Origin: Shinella yambaruensis
Lineage (GTDB): Bacteria > Pseudomonadota > Alphaproteobacteria > Rhizobiales > Rhizobiaceae
Direction: 5' to 3'
Length of the DNA: 64,000 nt
NCBI RefSeq assembly: GCF_022899355.1
Contig: NZ_JALJCK010000001.1
Location: forward strand, 124,001-188,000
Position numbers and translations under genes: made by a program
Part shown: positions 34,835 to 44,369 of the stretch, piece after piece
Layout: each line of letters begins with the position of its first letter
How positions within the stretch are numbered: position 1 is the stretch's first letter
Notes under the pieces: generated by a model
The model's database searches: none
Told to the model about the DNA's origin: nothing
Seen by the model: the letters and a program-made list of their open reading frames with translations, nothing else

Positions 34835-35895
34835 TCTCCCTCCGCCGGCACGAAGGCGCCGGCGCGCCAGACGAGCAGGCGGTAGGGATTTTCGGTAAGT
34901 TCGTGGTCGGCCCCGAAGGCGACGGTGCCGATTGCCGTTGCGAAGGGCGTGCCGGAAAGCGCCGCCGCAAGATCGCCGCCGCGGCTTGCCGCCGTCGCAA
35001 GGACGGTGACGGCCGCATGGGCCGGCAGCACATAGCCTTCCGCGACGATACCCCGTTCCTTCATCGCCGCCGCGACGGCCTCGCCCTCCGGCAAGGCCTG
35101 GTAGTCCGGCAGCGCGATCGCCCCGACGCCGTCGGTCATCGGCACGAGCGGATCGGCGCCCATCAGGGCCTCGCCGCCGATGAGCGCCAGCGCCACCTTC
35201 TCCGCCCTGGCATCGCGCGCGATCACCGCCATATCCGTCCGGTCGCCTCCGACGAAGACGCGCGTGACGCCCGTCTGGGCGAGGCGGCGCACGAGGGTGA
35301 GCTGCTGCTCCTGCGCCGGGCGATAGGTATCGACGAAGGCGGCCTTCATGCCGACCTCCTCCAGCCGCAGGCGGATCGTCTCGACCAGCTCGCGGGCGTG
35401 GATCGTGCCGTCGTCGATGAGCGCGAAGGGCTCGGCCTTCCAGTCCCGGACGATGACCTCGACCGCCTTGTCGGCCTCCGCCTTCGGGCCGGGGGCGAGG
35501 CGGAAGAGCGGCCAGTTCTTCTTCAGCGCGTCCTCCATGAGGATGCCCGAGCGCACGGAAAGCGTGATCGCGGGGACCTTCGCCTCGGCAAGGGCGGGCA
35601 GGGCAGCCGCAAGCCCCTCCGTGCAGAGGAAGCCGACCGCGGCAACGGCATCCGCCGCCAGGATCGCCTTGCCGATCGCCGCGCCGTCGCTCTCGTCGCA
35701 GGCCTCGGGAATTTCCACCACCGTGTCGCCGTTCGCCTGCGCGGCGAAGCGGGCACCGTCGCGCACCTGCTGGCCGAGGATGGCGAGCGGCCCTTCCGCC
35801 GGCGCAACCACGGCGAAGGTGAGGCCGGCCGCGGCCGCGGAAGAGGCGGCAAGCACCGAGGCGCCGAGCAGGCTGGCAAGGAAGGCGGTTCTCAT
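34831..35895 (-). CDS. Periplasmic solute-binding protein, branched-chain amino acid type
   Basis: A 354-residue protein with a Sec signal peptide (MRTAFLASLLGASVLAAS, cleaved near residue 23) and a type I periplasmic-binding fold: LTFAVVAPAEGPLAILGQQV, AAVGFLCTEGLAAALPALAE, RVFVGGDRTDMAVIARDAR and ALPDYQALPEGEAV. It resembles LivJ-like or ANF-receptor binding proteins. No permease or ATPase gene is nearby, so it is an orphan binding protein; it may serve a distant transporter or act as a sensor. ATG at 35895 is preferred to a TTG at 35901. It overlaps the P1 peptidase gene, which suggests a peptide- or amino-acid-related substrate. Confidence 0.85.
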   Translation of the reverse strand: MRTAFLASLLGASVLAASSAAAAGLTFAVVAPAEGPLAILGQQVRDGARFAAQANGDTVVEIPEACDESDGAAIGKAILAADAVAAVGFLCTEGLAAALPALAEAKVPAITLSVRSGILMEDALKKNWPLFRLAPGPKAEADKAVEVIVRDWKAEPFALIDDGTIHARELVETIRLRLEEVGMKAAFVDTYRPAQEQQLTLVRRLAQTGVTRVFVGGDRTDMAVIARDARAEKVALALIGGEALMGADPLVPMTDGVGAIALPDYQALPEGEAVAAAMKERGIVAEGYVLPAHAAVTVLATAASRGGDLAAALSGTPFATAIGTVAFGADHELTENPYRLLVWRAGAFVPAEGE

Positions 35896-36067
35896 TCTCA
35901 ATCCATCGATCGCGGTGACGCTCTTTGTAAGGATCGGGCCGGCAGCGTCAAAGAGAAATATCCACGCAAAGCCCGGCCTTGTCTCTGATGGGACAGGAAA
36001 ATTCGAGAACGGGGGTTACATTTTTCTTCACTTTCGCCATGTATCACCTGTGGTGAAGGAGAATGCC

Positions 36068-36565
36068 GTGTTGGACAGATTGATGCTGGACCCGTCGCTC
36101 TACCGTGATGCGATGAGCCGCTATGCCGGCCATGTGCAGATCGTGACGACGGCGCATGCGGGCGAAAGGCGCGGCGTGACGATCACCGCCGCCTGCTCGG
36201 TGTCGGACAATCCGGCCATGGTGCTCGCCTGCGTCAACGCCTCCAACCCGAAGAACGCGATCTTCTCCAGGAGCGGCAATTTCGCGCTCAACACGCTCTC
36301 GGGCAGCCAGATCGAGCTTGCCAACGCCTTTTCCGGACGCGACCCGGCGCTGACGTCCGAGCAGCGCTTCGCCATGGGCAACTGGCAGGAGCTGGTGACC
36401 GGCGCGCCCGTGCTGAAGGATGCGCTGGCCGCCTTCGATTGCCGGCTTGTCGAGCTCAAGGTCATGGCGACGCACATGGTGCTGATCGGCGAGGTGATGG
36501 GCGTCTCCTTCGGCGAGCCCGGGGAAGCCCTTCTCTATATGGACCGGGGCTATCGCACGCTATAA
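36068..36565 (+). CDS. Flavin reductase family protein
   Basis: A 165-residue split-barrel FMN-binding protein of the NADH:flavin oxidoreductase group (RutF/HpaC-like). The first strands MSRYAGHVQIVTTAHAGERR and GVTITAACSVSDNPAMVLACVN bind FMN; GNFALNTLSGSQIELANAFSG is the conserved helix. GAAGGAG lies 7 bases before the GTG at 36068, which sets the start although the frame is open far upstream. It opens the operon: the CoxD-like gene starts 27 bases after its stop. It probably supplies reduced flavin, but its place in molybdenum-hydroxylase maturation is not established. Confidence 0.85.
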   Translation: MLDRLMLDPSLYRDAMSRYAGHVQIVTTAHAGERRGVTITAACSVSDNPAMVLACVNASNPKNAIFSRSGNFALNTLSGSQIELANAFSGRDPALTSEQRFAMGNWQELVTGAPVLKDALAAFDCRLVELKVMATHMVLIGEVMGVSFGEPGEALLYMDRGYRTL

Positions 36566-36592
36566 GTTCGTTCTTCCAGACGGAGGAATGGC

Positions 36593-37519
36593 GTGGCCTA
36601 TCAACGCGGAAACAGACCGCAATCCATCGACGAAACCGTGGACATGCTGGCGGCGGGCAACTATCTCGCCGGAAGGTCGCTGGCGACCGTCCTGTTCCTC
36701 GCGCTGCGCATGAAGCGGCCGCTCTTCCTGGAGGGCGAGGCCGGCGTCGGCAAGACGGAGATCGCCAAGGTGCTCGCCGCCGCGCTCGACCGCCCGCTGA
36801 TCCGACTGCAATGCTACGAGGGCCTCGACATCTCCTCGGCGGTCTATGAGTGGAACTATCCGGCGCAGATGCTGGAGATCCGCCTTGCCGAGGCCGCCGG
36901 AACCACGGATCGCGGCCGCATCGAGGCCGATATCTTCTCCGAGCGCTATCTCATCCGCCGCCCCGTGCTGCAGGCGCTGTCCTCGCCGGACGGCCGGGCG
37001 CCGGTCTTCCTGATCGACGAACTGGACCGCACCGACGAGGCCTTCGAGGCCTTCCTCCTCGAAGTGTTGTCCGATTTCCAGGTGACGGTGCCGGAACTCG
37101 GCACCATCCGCGCCGCAGAGCCGCCCATCGTCATCATCACGACGAACCGCACCCGCGAGGTGCACGACGCGCTGAAGCGCCGCTGTCTCTACCACTGGGT
37201 CGATTATCCCGCCGCCGCGCAGGAACTGGAGATCATCCGCCGCAAGGTGCCGGGCTGCAACGCGGCGCTCTCGCGCGAGGTCGTCGCCTATGTGCAGAAG
37301 CTGCGCGGGCTCGATCTCTTCAAGAATCCGGGCGTCGCCGAAACCATCGACTGGGCGAGCGCGCTCACCGAGCTTGACCGCGTCGCGCTCGACCCGGAAA
37401 CCGTGTCCGACACGCTCGGGACGCTGCTCAAGTACCAGGACGACATTGCCCGCATCGAGGGCGCGGAGGGGCGCAGGCTGCTGGATGGCGTGAAGGCCGA
37501 CCTGGCGGCGGCGGGCTGA
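36593..37519 (+). CDS. MoxR-family AAA+ ATPase, CoxD-like
   Basis: A 308-residue AAA+ chaperone of the MoxR group. Walker A is EGEAGVGKTEIAK (near residue 46), Walker B FLIDELDRTDEAFE (near residue 139), sensor 1 IIITTNRTREVHDALKRR. The next gene encodes a VWA-domain protein, the normal partner of MoxR ATPases; the pair corresponds to CoxD/CoxE, which help insert the metal cofactor of CO dehydrogenase-type molybdenum hydroxylases. GTG at 36593 is preceded by GACGGAGGAA. The CoxE-like gene follows after 3 bases. Confidence 0.9.
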   Translation: MAYQRGNRPQSIDETVDMLAAGNYLAGRSLATVLFLALRMKRPLFLEGEAGVGKTEIAKVLAAALDRPLIRLQCYEGLDISSAVYEWNYPAQMLEIRLAEAAGTTDRGRIEADIFSERYLIRRPVLQALSSPDGRAPVFLIDELDRTDEAFEAFLLEVLSDFQVTVPELGTIRAAEPPIVIITTNRTREVHDALKRRCLYHWVDYPAAAQELEIIRRKVPGCNAALSREVVAYVQKLRGLDLFKNPGVAETIDWASALTELDRVALDPETVSDTLGTLLKYQDDIARIEGAEGRRLLDGVKADLAAAG

Positions 37520-37522
37520 GCG

Positions 37523-38764
37523 ATGACGGCGGCGGCGGACAATGGCATGCCGGGCGCAGCTCTCGAAGGGCGGCTTGCCGACAATATCGTGTTCTTCGCC
37601 CGCGTGCTGCGCAAGGCGGGCCTGCGCATCGGGCCGGCGGCGGTGACGGATGCCATCGAGGCGGTGCGGGCGATCGGCATCGGCGAGCGCGAGGAATTCT
37701 ATACGGCGCTGCATGCGACGCTCGTCAAGCGGCACGAGGACGACGCGGTCTTCGACGAGGCGTTCCGGCTGTTCTGGCGCTCGCGCGATCTCGTCGGCAA
37801 GATGATCGCGCTGATGTCGCCGGTGGTGCGGCGCGAGGCGGAGCGGGAAAAGCGCAAGGCGGGCGAGACGCGCGTCTCCGATGCGCTGTTCGGCGGCCGG
37901 CAGGACGAGCGGCGCCTGCGCGACGAGCCCGACATCGAGGTCGATGCCCGGTTCACCGCCTCCGGCAGCGAGGTGCTGCGCAAGACGGATTTCGCGCAGA
38001 TGTCCGCGGCCGAGCTTGCCGCCGCAAAGCGTGCCATCGCCGGCCTTGTGCTGCCTCTCGACGAGGTGCGCACGCGCCGCTTCCGCCGCTCCACCCGGCC
38101 GGTGGCGATCGACGCGCGCGCCACGATGCGCCATGCCATGCGCACCGGCGGCGCGCTGATCCTGCCGCGCCACCGGGAGCCGAAGACGGTGCATCCGCCG
38201 CTCGTGGTGCTGGCCGACATTTCCGGCTCGATGAGCCAGTACACGCGCATCTTCCTGCATTTCCTGCATGCGCTCGGCGAGCATCGCCGCCGCCTGCACG
38301 CCTTCCTGTTCGGCACGCGGCTCAGCAATGTCACGCGCCAGATGCGCCACCGCGATCCCGATATCGCGGTGGAGGCGTGCAGCCAGTCGGTCAGCGACTG
38401 GTCAGGCGGCACGCGCATCGGCGAGACGCTGAAGGAATTCAACCGGCTCTGGTCGCGCCGCGTGCTGGGGCAGGGCGCCGTCGTGCTGCTCATCACCGAC
38501 GGGCTGGAGCGCGAGGGCATCGACCTCCTGGAAAAGGAGATGGACCGGCTGCACCGCTCGTGCCGGCGGCTCGTCTGGCTCAATCCGTTGCTGCGTTTCG
38601 AAGGGTTCGAGGCGCGGGCGCGCGGGGTGCGGGCGATGCTGCCGCATGTCGACGAATTGCGGCCGGTGCACAACCTGGAGGCCATGGCCGACCTGGTGGC
38701 GGCGCTTTCCGTCGCGGCGCCGCGCGGCACCGGCGATCCGCGGCGTTTCCTGCCGGCGGCATGA
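37523..38764 (+). CDS. VWA domain protein, CoxE-like
   Basis: A 413-residue cytosolic protein of the CoxE/DUF58-related VWA group. The MIDAS metal site is in VVLADISGSMSQYTR (near residue 236), with later conserved SDWSGGTRIGETLKEFNR and LLITDGLEREGIDLLEKEMD. The N-terminal part is helical (FARVLRKAGLRIGPAAVTDA). CoxE works with the CoxD ATPase. It ends 10 bases before the first XdhC half gene, whose ATG is at 38775. The pairing and the XdhC genes together identify the operon. Confidence 0.9.
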   Translation: MTAAADNGMPGAALEGRLADNIVFFARVLRKAGLRIGPAAVTDAIEAVRAIGIGEREEFYTALHATLVKRHEDDAVFDEAFRLFWRSRDLVGKMIALMSPVVRREAEREKRKAGETRVSDALFGGRQDERRLRDEPDIEVDARFTASGSEVLRKTDFAQMSAAELAAAKRAIAGLVLPLDEVRTRRFRRSTRPVAIDARATMRHAMRTGGALILPRHREPKTVHPPLVVLADISGSMSQYTRIFLHFLHALGEHRRRLHAFLFGTRLSNVTRQMRHRDPDIAVEACSQSVSDWSGGTRIGETLKEFNRLWSRRVLGQGAVVLLITDGLEREGIDLLEKEMDRLHRSCRRLVWLNPLLRFEGFEARARGVRAMLPHVDELRPVHNLEAMADLVAALSVAAPRGTGDPRRFLPAA

Positions 38765-38774
38765 GGAGGGGAGA

Positions 38775-39101
38775 ATGGAGACCAACGACGTGTTCGATCC
38801 GCTGGCCATCGCGGAACGCTGGATGGACGACGGGCGCATGGTGGCGCTCGCCACCGTCATCGAGACCTGGGGCTCGGCGCCGCGCCCGGTCGGCAGCCAT
38901 CTGGTGATCGACGGCGCGGGCAATTTCCACGGCTCGGTTTCCGGCGGCTGCGTCGAGGGCGCCGTCATCGGCGAGGCGATGGAGGTGATTGCGGACGGCG
39001 AGCCGCGGCTCCTGGAATTCGGCGTCGCCGACGAGACCGCCTGGCGCGTCGGCCTGTCCTGCGGCGGGCGCATCCGGGTCTATGTGGAGCGCGTCGGCTG
39101 A
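38775..39101 (+). CDS. XdhC/CoxI N-terminal domain protein (short)
   Basis: A 108-residue protein consisting of just the XdhC_CoxI domain: LATVIETWGSAPRPVGSHLV, FHGSVSGGCVEGAVIGEA and VGLSCGGRIRVYVERV (conserved Cys in each). Whole XdhC proteins add a Rossmann domain, which here is encoded by the next gene. XdhC binds molybdenum cofactor and hands it, sulfurated, to the hydroxylase. ATG at 38775 follows GAGGAGGGGAG, a very strong ribosome site. It ends in TGATG, overlapping the next start by one base. Confidence 0.9.
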   Translation: METNDVFDPLAIAERWMDDGRMVALATVIETWGSAPRPVGSHLVIDGAGNFHGSVSGGCVEGAVIGEAMEVIADGEPRLLEFGVADETAWRVGLSCGGRIRVYVERVG

Positions 39102-39795
39102 TGGATCCCTATCTGCTGCGCAAGCTGAACACGGAGCGCGCCGCCCGCCGCGCCGTCATCCACCTGACCGATCTCGGCGACGGGCGCGACCGGGTGATCC
39201 GCGAGGGCGATCCGGTCGCCGGCCCGCTCGGCGAGGCGATCGCGCGCGCCTTCCGCTCCGGCCGGTCCGGCCTTGTGGAGGTCGAGGATCGAAAATTCTT
39301 CCTCAATGTCCACCTGCCGCCCGCCCGCATCGTCGCCATCGGCGCGGTCCATATCAGCCAGGCGCTGGCGCGGATGGCGGTCGTCGCCGGCTTCGACATC
39401 ACCATCATCGACCCGCGCACCGCCTTTGCCACGGAAGAGCGCTTTGCCGGCATCGACCTTGTCGCCGACTGGCCGGAGGATGTGCTGAAGGCGCGGCCGC
39501 TCGATGCCTATACCGCCCTCGTCGCCGTCACGCACGATCCGAAGATCGACGATTTTCCGCTGTCGCAGGCGCTCACCACCGGCTGTTTCTATGTCGGCGC
39601 ACTCGGCAGCCGGAAGACCCATGCCAAGCGTGTCGAGCGCCTGACGGCACTGGGACACGGCGCGGCGGAGATCGCCCGCATCTCGGCGCCCATCGGCCTC
39701 GATATCGGCGCCGCGAGCCCGGCGGAGATCGCCGTCGCCATCCTGGCCGACATCGTGGCGCATCTGCGCCGGCGCCCCCTTCTCGGGGCCGGACC

Positions 39796-39799
<4 letters not shown>
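39101..39799 (+). CDS. XdhC/CoxI Rossmann-domain protein
   Basis: A 232-residue protein with a C-terminal NAD-binding-like XdhC domain (RIVAIGAVHISQALARMAVV, FDITIIDPRTAFAT, LVAVTHDPKIDDFPLSQAL, CFYVGALGSRKTHAKRVERL) and a weakly XdhC-like N-terminal 80 residues. With the preceding short protein it makes up a two-part XdhC, the factor that loads sulfurated molybdenum cofactor into xanthine-dehydrogenase-type enzymes. It overlaps the molybdopterin-binding/MocA gene by 4 bases (ATGA). Confidence 0.9.
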
Positions 39800-41406
<1,607 letters not shown>

Positions 41407-41409
41407 GGC

Positions 41410-41727
41410 ATGGATCGGGACGCGATCGAGGAGATGTTCCAGGCGCTGGGACCGGTGACGATCAAGCGCATGTTCGGCGGCAAGGGCATCTACCACCAGG
41501 GCCGCATCCTGGCGCTGGAAGTCTATGACGAGATCCTGCTCAAGGCCGACGCGGTCAGCGCCCCGGATTTCGCGGCCGCCGGCTGCCGGCAATGGTTCTA
41601 TGACGGCAAGAGCGGCAAGCCGGTGAAGATGCCCTACTGGTCCATTCCGGACGAGGCCTTCGACGATCCCGACCTCATGGCGCTCTGGGTGCGCCGGGCC
41701 TACGAGGCGGCGCTGCGGGCGAAATAA
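41410..41727 (+). CDS. TfoX/Sxy N-terminal domain protein
   Basis: A 105-residue protein of the TfoX_N family: IEEMFQALGPVTIKRMFGGK, GIYHQGRILALEVYDEILLK and FYDGKSGKPVKMPYWSIPDE. TfoX regulates competence in Haemophilus, but stand-alone N-domain proteins in rhizobia have no known role. It starts 3 bases after the fused MocA-type gene, so it is probably the last gene of that operon; functional linkage to molybdenum is not shown. Confidence 0.9.
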   Translation: MDRDAIEEMFQALGPVTIKRMFGGKGIYHQGRILALEVYDEILLKADAVSAPDFAAAGCRQWFYDGKSGKPVKMPYWSIPDEAFDDPDLMALWVRRAYEAALRAK

Positions 41728-41756
41728 CCACAGCCCGGAAAACGCGGCATTCAAAC

Positions 41757-41785
41757 TTGACTTATATTGTCATGTTGTCCATTAC
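41757..41785 (+). promoter_or_regulatory. Haem receptor promoter with TGA-N9-TCA (RirA-like) element
   Basis: TTGACT at 41757-41762 could be the -35 box, with CATTAC at 41780-41785 as a weak -10 (17-base spacing). The palindromic TGACTTATATTGTCA (41758-41772) overlaps the -35 and fits the TGA-N9-TCA iron-responsive operator described for RirA. It lies 64 bases before the receptor ATG. Confidence 0.55.
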
Positions 41786-41835
41786 CGATCGGTCCGCGCG
41801 TCAAAATTGCGCTGGCAGAGTGCGGTGAGGTCTCC

Positions 41836-43950
41836 ATGAAACAGGTTCGTTTTCACGCGTCGACGCTTCTTGCGGGCACGGCCATGGCGCTTGCGCTGCT
41901 GGCAGCCGCCGGACCCGCCACCGCGCAGGACGCAACGGCGACCGATCTCCAGCAGATCAACGTGGAAGGCGACGGCAATGGCGACGGCATCGTCGACGTT
42001 CCGGCCGGCGTCTCGACCGCCGACCGCGAGAAGATCCAGGACCGCTATGCCGGCGACGTGATGCAGGTCCTGCGCTCCGCACCGGGTACGTTCACGCGCG
42101 AGCCGGCGGACCAGCCGGGCATCACCGTCAACATCCGCGGCATGCAGGGCATGGGCCGCGTCAACAGCATGATCGACGGCGTGCCGCAGACCTTCAGCAA
42201 CCTTTCCGGCCATGGCGGCACCTTCGACAGCCTGCTTTATGTGGAACAGAACATGCTGGTCGGCGTCGACGTGACGCGCGGCGCCGTCTCGGGTGCCGAG
42301 GGCATGGGCACGCTGGCGGGCGCGGCCAATTTCCGCACGCTCGACGTCGACGACGTGCTGCTGCCCGGCAAGGACTACGGGGTGATGACCTCGGTGCGCG
42401 CCGGCACCAACGGCTTCGACTATTCGCGCCTCCTCAGCGGCGCCGTGCGCACCGAGATGGGCGAGGGCGAGATCGGCATCGTCGGCGCGCTCAGCGACAC
42501 GAAGAAGAGCCCCTACGAGAACGGCTCGGGCATTCTCTACCCGAATGCCGGCGACCAGCACCCGAAATCGGGCCTCTTCAAGGTCAACCTGTCGCCGAAC
42601 GCCGATCACAAGCTGTCGCTCGGCGGCATCTGGTACGGCAACGAGTTCCTGCCGGGCAGCTCCGGCTACAACTGGATCGTCGAGAACCAGACCTATACGG
42701 CGAAATACAGCTACCAGCCCGGCAGCGACCTGATCGACCTCTCGATCAACGCCTATCTCAACATCACCGATCTCGAATTCGACGGCACCAACGGCAATGT
42801 CAGCACGTTCGACGGCCGCAAGGGCACCAACACGACGACCGGCTTCGACATTTCCAACCGCATGCGCTTCGATCTCGGCGAGGAAACGGAGCTGAAGCTC
42901 ACCTATGGCGGCGCCTACAGCCGCGACCGCTACGAGGGCAACGCCAAGCGCGGCGCCAATCCGGACGGGACGCTGGTGAAGGCGGGCGTCTTCAGCGAGG
43001 CGACGATCTCGCACGGCATCTTCGACCTGACCGGAGGCCTGCGCTACGACTACTGGTCGCTCGAAGGCATCAGCGGCTACGACGCGCCGGGCACGAACGG
43101 CTGTGCCGCCGGCGGCGATCCGTGCCCGATGGAGACGCTGTCGCGCGACGGCGGCGACCTCAACCCGAAGGTCACCCTCTCGGCGCGCCCGCTCGAATGG
43201 CTGCAGCCCTATGTGACCTATGCCCATACCGCCCGTCCGCCGACGGCGGCCGAGATGTTCTATCCCGGCGGCCACAGCTTCGACGGCTCCTCAGACCCGA
43301 TCAACAACAATCCCAACCTCGTGCCGGAAAAGAGCCGCGGCTGGGAGCTCGGCGTCAACATGACGGCGGACGACCTCCTGACGCCGGGCGATTCCGCCTG
43401 GCTGAAGGTCGGTTACTTCCACAACCGCATCCGCGACTACATCACCTACGACATCGACACGGACGGCGCCGCGCGCTGGGTCAACGTGGACGGCACGACG
43501 GTGATGAAGGGGCTGGAAGTGGAGGGCGGCTACGATGCCGGCCGCTACTATGCCGGCTTCTCGCTGACGCTTGCCGACACCAAGCAGCCGGAGGGCGCCG
43601 CCGCCGGCGTCGGCAGCGACACGGGGCGGCTGCCGGACGACTTCCTGACGATCGACGCCGGCATGCGCTTCCTGGAGGAAACGCTCACGGTCGGCGGCCG
43701 GATGCGCTATGTCGGCAAGAGCAAGCAGGCCTATATCAACCAGAGCATGGCCTTCGACGTCGACGCCTATACGCTGTTCGACGCGCATGCCTCCTGGCAG
43801 ATCAACGAGAACGCCAAGATCTTCTTCAATGTCGAGAATGTCTTCGACACGACCTACATGAAGGCGAATTCCGGCCTGATGGACAATTACGGCGGCGTCA
43901 AGAACGGCCGCGGCCGCACCTTCATCATCGGTGCGACGGCCCGGTTCTGA
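41836..43950 (+). CDS. TonB-dependent haem/haemoglobin-type receptor
   Basis: Outer-membrane receptor of 704 residues. Order: signal peptide (MKQVRFHASTLLAGTAMALAL to ATAQ is shortened here; cleavage near residue 30), plug domain (about 40-170; GITVNIRGMQGMGRVNSMID, FSNLSGHGG), then a 22-strand barrel ending in the aromatic C-terminus TFIIGATARF. YAHTARPPTAAEMFYPGGHS and NPNLVPEKSRGWELG (about 480-515) match the FRAP/NPNL box of haem receptors, with a His between the two motifs. No hmu or tonB genes adjoin, so it relies on genes elsewhere. The promoter carries an iron-operator-like site. Substrate haem is inferred; other metallophores are possible. Confidence 0.88.
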   Translation: MKQVRFHASTLLAGTAMALALLAAAGPATAQDATATDLQQINVEGDGNGDGIVDVPAGVSTADREKIQDRYAGDVMQVLRSAPGTFTREPADQPGITVNIRGMQGMGRVNSMIDGVPQTFSNLSGHGGTFDSLLYVEQNMLVGVDVTRGAVSGAEGMGTLAGAANFRTLDVDDVLLPGKDYGVMTSVRAGTNGFDYSRLLSGAVRTEMGEGEIGIVGALSDTKKSPYENGSGILYPNAGDQHPKSGLFKVNLSPNADHKLSLGGIWYGNEFLPGSSGYNWIVENQTYTAKYSYQPGSDLIDLSINAYLNITDLEFDGTNGNVSTFDGRKGTNTTTGFDISNRMRFDLGEETELKLTYGGAYSRDRYEGNAKRGANPDGTLVKAGVFSEATISHGIFDLTGGLRYDYWSLEGISGYDAPGTNGCAAGGDPCPMETLSRDGGDLNPKVTLSARPLEWLQPYVTYAHTARPPTAAEMFYPGGHSFDGSSDPINNNPNLVPEKSRGWELGVNMTADDLLTPGDSAWLKVGYFHNRIRDYITYDIDTDGAARWVNVDGTTVMKGLEVEGGYDAGRYYAGFSLTLADTKQPEGAAAGVGSDTGRLPDDFLTIDAGMRFLEETLTVGGRMRYVGKSKQAYINQSMAFDVDAYTLFDAHASWQINENAKIFFNVENVFDTTYMKANSGLMDNYGGVKNGRGRTFIIGATARF

Positions 43951-44361
43951 TCATTTCCGCAGTGCCTTCACCGCATCGGCGGCGAAGCGCGAGAGCGGCG
44001 CGGGCAGGGCATCGAGCGGGAACCAGCCGAATTCCGGCAGCTTTTCCGGCTCCATGACGCGCGGCTCGCCGGAGAAATCCTCCGTCACATAGATGAGCGA
44101 CAGCCAGTGCTGGCGTTCGTCCGCGATGATCTGTTCGGAAACGCAGAGAAAATCGACGGCGCCGATGGTCAGCCCGGATTCCTCCTCCGCCTCCCGGCGG
44201 GCGGAATCCACGGCGCGCTCCATGTGGTCGATCTTGCCGCCGACGATGTTCCACGCGCCCGCTTCCGGCGCGCGCAGGCGCCGGTAGAGCAGGAGCCTGC
44301 CCTCACGCAAAATCGCCAGGCCGCAACCGAGGCCTGGCACATCGATGCCTGGAATGGACAT
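43951..44361 (-). CDS. NUDIX hydrolase
   Basis: A 136-residue MutT-like pyrophosphohydrolase. The NUDIX box runs from GGKIDHMERAVDSARR to EAEEESGL (about 41-64) with all catalytic Glu present. Substrate unknown. Its stop codon abuts that of the TonB receptor with no base between, on the opposite strand. It follows the DEAD-box helicase gene on the same strand by 8 bases at the upstream side, so the two may be co-transcribed. Confidence 0.92.
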   Translation of the reverse strand: MSIPGIDVPGLGCGLAILREGRLLLYRRLRAPEAGAWNIVGGKIDHMERAVDSARREAEEESGLTIGAVDFLCVSEQIIADERQHWLSLIYVTEDFSGEPRVMEPEKLPEFGWFPLDALPAPLSRFAADAVKALRK

Positions 44362-44369
44362 TCGGGAGA

